Positions 36,338 to 37,610 of a stretch of 37,610 nucleotides of DNA are shown here, piece after piece. Made by a program: the position numbers and the translations under genes. Each line of letters starts with the position of its first letter. Within the stretch, counting starts at the first letter, position 1. The stretch is from Planctomycetaceae bacterium (GTDB lineage: Bacteria; Planctomycetota; Planctomycetia; Pirellulales; Pirellulaceae), in the NCBI GenBank assembly GCA_947463915.1, contig CANHVO010000022.1, positions 1 through 37,610 on the forward strand, in the 5' to 3' direction. The notes beneath the pieces are model-generated. The model saw only the letters and a program-made list of their open reading frames with translations, was not told the DNA's origin and ran no database searches.

Positions 36338-36355
36338 TGGCAAGTAATCTTGCCA
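36338..36355 (+). terminator. Candidate terminator hairpin
   Basis: TGGCAAG-TAAT-CTTGCCA is a perfect 7-bp stem with a 4-base loop, 15 bases after the stop of the gene ending at 36322. No T run follows. Confidence 0.45.
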
Positions 36356-36427
36356 TCAAGAAAACGCCGATCCACCTCTTCGGTGCATCGAATTGTTGAG
36401 GCGAATTCGCGATATCGCTCAGTTGGA

Positions 36428-36778
36428 CTATTTCTCAATGCTCGCCTCCCATCCGTCGTACTCTCCGCCAAGCGTAGATGCCAATGTATTCATGCGATCC
36501 GTTGTTGCGAAAACGCTTGATTGCGATGGAACGGTATGTGTTTCCGCAATGCATGAAAAAGTCTTGGAGCCAAACAACTTTTCCCAGATTGAGGTTGGTG
36601 GGCTGGGATGAACCTTTACCGTCTCGTATCCCGAGCCACGAAGTTCATCAGCTGCGGCGTTAGCATTTTCAAGGGTCTTGAAATACAAGTAGTGAATAGT
36701 GTGTGCGGGCTTACTTAAATCCGCGCCATGCGATGCCATCGCGGCCAATACTTGTAGATCGCCTTCGTGACTAGACAT
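36428..36778 (-). CDS. RraB-family protein (regulator of RNase E-like)
   Basis: A 116-residue cytoplasmic protein covering one RraB (DUF1260) domain. The opening region has GADLSKPAHTIHYLYF followed by a helix with NANAAADELRGSGYE and VKVHPS, and the C-terminus has the family's LGGEYDGWEASIE. In enterobacteria RraB binds RNase E and lowers its activity. Whether this protein does so in a planctomycete is unknown; many family members outside that group are uncharacterised. The ATG at 36778 has AAGGAAGAAG upstream. It converges on the secreted barrel-like gene, with about 105 bases between ends. Confidence 0.85.
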   Translation of the reverse strand: MSSHEGDLQVLAAMASHGADLSKPAHTIHYLYFKTLENANAAADELRGSGYETVKVHPSPPTSIWEKLFGSKTFSCIAETHTVPSQSSVFATTDRMNTLASTLGGEYDGWEASIEK

Positions 36779-37293
36779 TTGTAACTCTTCTTCCTTTCGC
36801 CTAACTCGTAATCCTTCGGCGCTGTGCCGGTAAACAAGTGTAATCCATCTGGTGGTTAGACGGAAACGATGTACTCGCTTGCACTTGCAAACCCGGCTTG
36901 CATTGCACTTTCGTCAACATACGTCTGCAAATGATCTGGTAACTCACCTCAAATTGTTGACATCTCTAGACTATCCTAGTCAAAACAGCAAACATCTTCA
37001 CCAACAGCCCGCGCCCTCAAACATTGTTTTGCCGCTCAGGACATTTGGGAACGCCTTCTGTTATAGGCTAACTGGGGCTTATTCGTAGAATCTTGCCAAG
37101 ACAAACTCTTCTCGCTTCTCTGAGTAGGGACTGGCTGCTATGCGCCTCGCCGCTTGATTGACTTAGAGCCTTTTATTCATAATCGCCTCGGGATCGCGAT
37201 ACAGGTGCGCGCATCTGCTAAATTGACGGTTTTCCGATCACGGTTTCCCGACCTTAACCTTTGCCTTTGCAGGCACATCTGGAGTTCATGATT
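36779..37293. other. Intergenic region without a recognised gene
   Basis: About 515 bases between the divergent RraB-family gene and the last gene of the window. Short open frames are present but have neither plausible starts nor any family pattern. The two starts face away from each other, so promoters of both genes should lie here, but none is clear enough to place. Confidence 0.5.
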
Positions 37294-37610
37294 ATGAGCA
37301 CACTCAATCGTCGCGACATGATTCAATTGAGCGCCGCAGGCAGCCTGGGTGCCGTGATTGGTGACGTTGGGTTTTCTGCACAGGAGATCAAGGCGGATGC
37401 TCCATCAGCCGAAGCGCAAATAAAGACGCGGATGTTCTGGACCTGGGACCACAGCACCGAATGGGCACTGAATCGTCAGGGCGCACACACGCACGGATCA
37501 TGCAATGAATATGGACGCTCAACGGAAGCGTTCCTGCTGGACTACACGTCCCTTCTTCGCTGGTGCGGGCGTCACAAGATCGACGCGGTTGTCGTTTGGG
37601 GGCTATTGCG
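37294..37610 (+). CDS. Tat-exported protein, 5' part only
   Basis: An open frame running off the right edge. The ATG at 37294 is preferred because GGAG lies nine bases upstream; another in-frame ATG is at 37288. The N-terminus reads STLNRRDMIQLSAAGSLGAV, a twin-arginine signal. The mature start contains RMFWTWDHSTEW and later LLRWCGRHKIDAVVVWGLL, suggesting the first strands and helices of a barrel enzyme. About 105 residues are visible, too few to assign a family. Confidence 0.75.
   Translation, partial: MSTLNRRDMIQLSAAGSLGAVIGDVGFSAQEIKADAPSAEAQIKTRMFWTWDHSTEWALNRQGAHTHGSCNEYGRSTEAFLLDYTSLLRWCGRHKIDAVVVWGLL

Noticed and set aside
36852-37088. A 78-codon open frame between the RraB gene and the last gene
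   Set aside because: There is no ribosome binding site, no family pattern and an unbalanced composition. It lies in a region expected to hold divergent promoters.

Overview
The window looks like a chromosomal segment of a planctomycete, most likely of the Pirellula/Rhodopirellula type. The evidence is a secreted multi-haem cytochrome fused to DUF1080 and PA14 domains, a delta-60-repeat protein with a planctomycete-style 'LExLExRxL'-like N-terminus and a C-terminal dockerin, several secreted proteins of unknown function, roughly balanced base composition, and many palindromic intergenic repeats. No rRNA, tRNA, CRISPR array or transposase gene was recognised.

Left part (1-7.4 kb): nested palindromes at the edge resemble a small non-autonomous element. 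They are followed by a small membrane protein, dnaE (DNA polymerase III alpha, minus strand), a lipoprotein with a heavy-metal-associated-like motif, and a plus-strand pair made of a DUF3299-like secreted protein whose stop overlaps the start of purC.

Middle part (7.9-16.4 kb): a partial Tad/Flp pilus cluster (cpaB, secretin cpaC, cpaE) reads on the plus strand. The secretion ATPase, the platform proteins, the prepilin and the prepilin peptidase are absent. The CpaE has lost the P-loop lysines. A full-length cobalamin-dependent methionine synthase gene (metH) follows.

Minus-strand block (16.5-22.2 kb): a PiT phosphate transporter gene is followed, 4 bases after its stop, by a membrane-anchored TAXI-type solute-binding protein. 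Upstream of these lies purB followed by a SIMPL-domain protein. purB and purC both sit in this window but 13 kb apart and on opposite strands.

Right part (22.3-37.6 kb): a small Pro/Gln-rich lipoprotein, two tandem 180-bp repeats, the 1207-residue DUF1080/PA14/penta-haem protein, the delta-60/dockerin protein (flanked by 34-bp direct repeats), and two secreted proteins on the plus strand that may be glycosidase-like. Between those two lie a PDZ-DUF4214 protein and a PstS-like binding protein. An RraB-family protein and the 5' end of a Tat-exported protein close the window.

The least explained structure is in the intergenic DNA. There are several families of short palindromes. One is a 69-bp double hairpin with GTAG at one end and CTAC at the other, present three times plus one half copy. 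This is the layout of REP/BIME elements.
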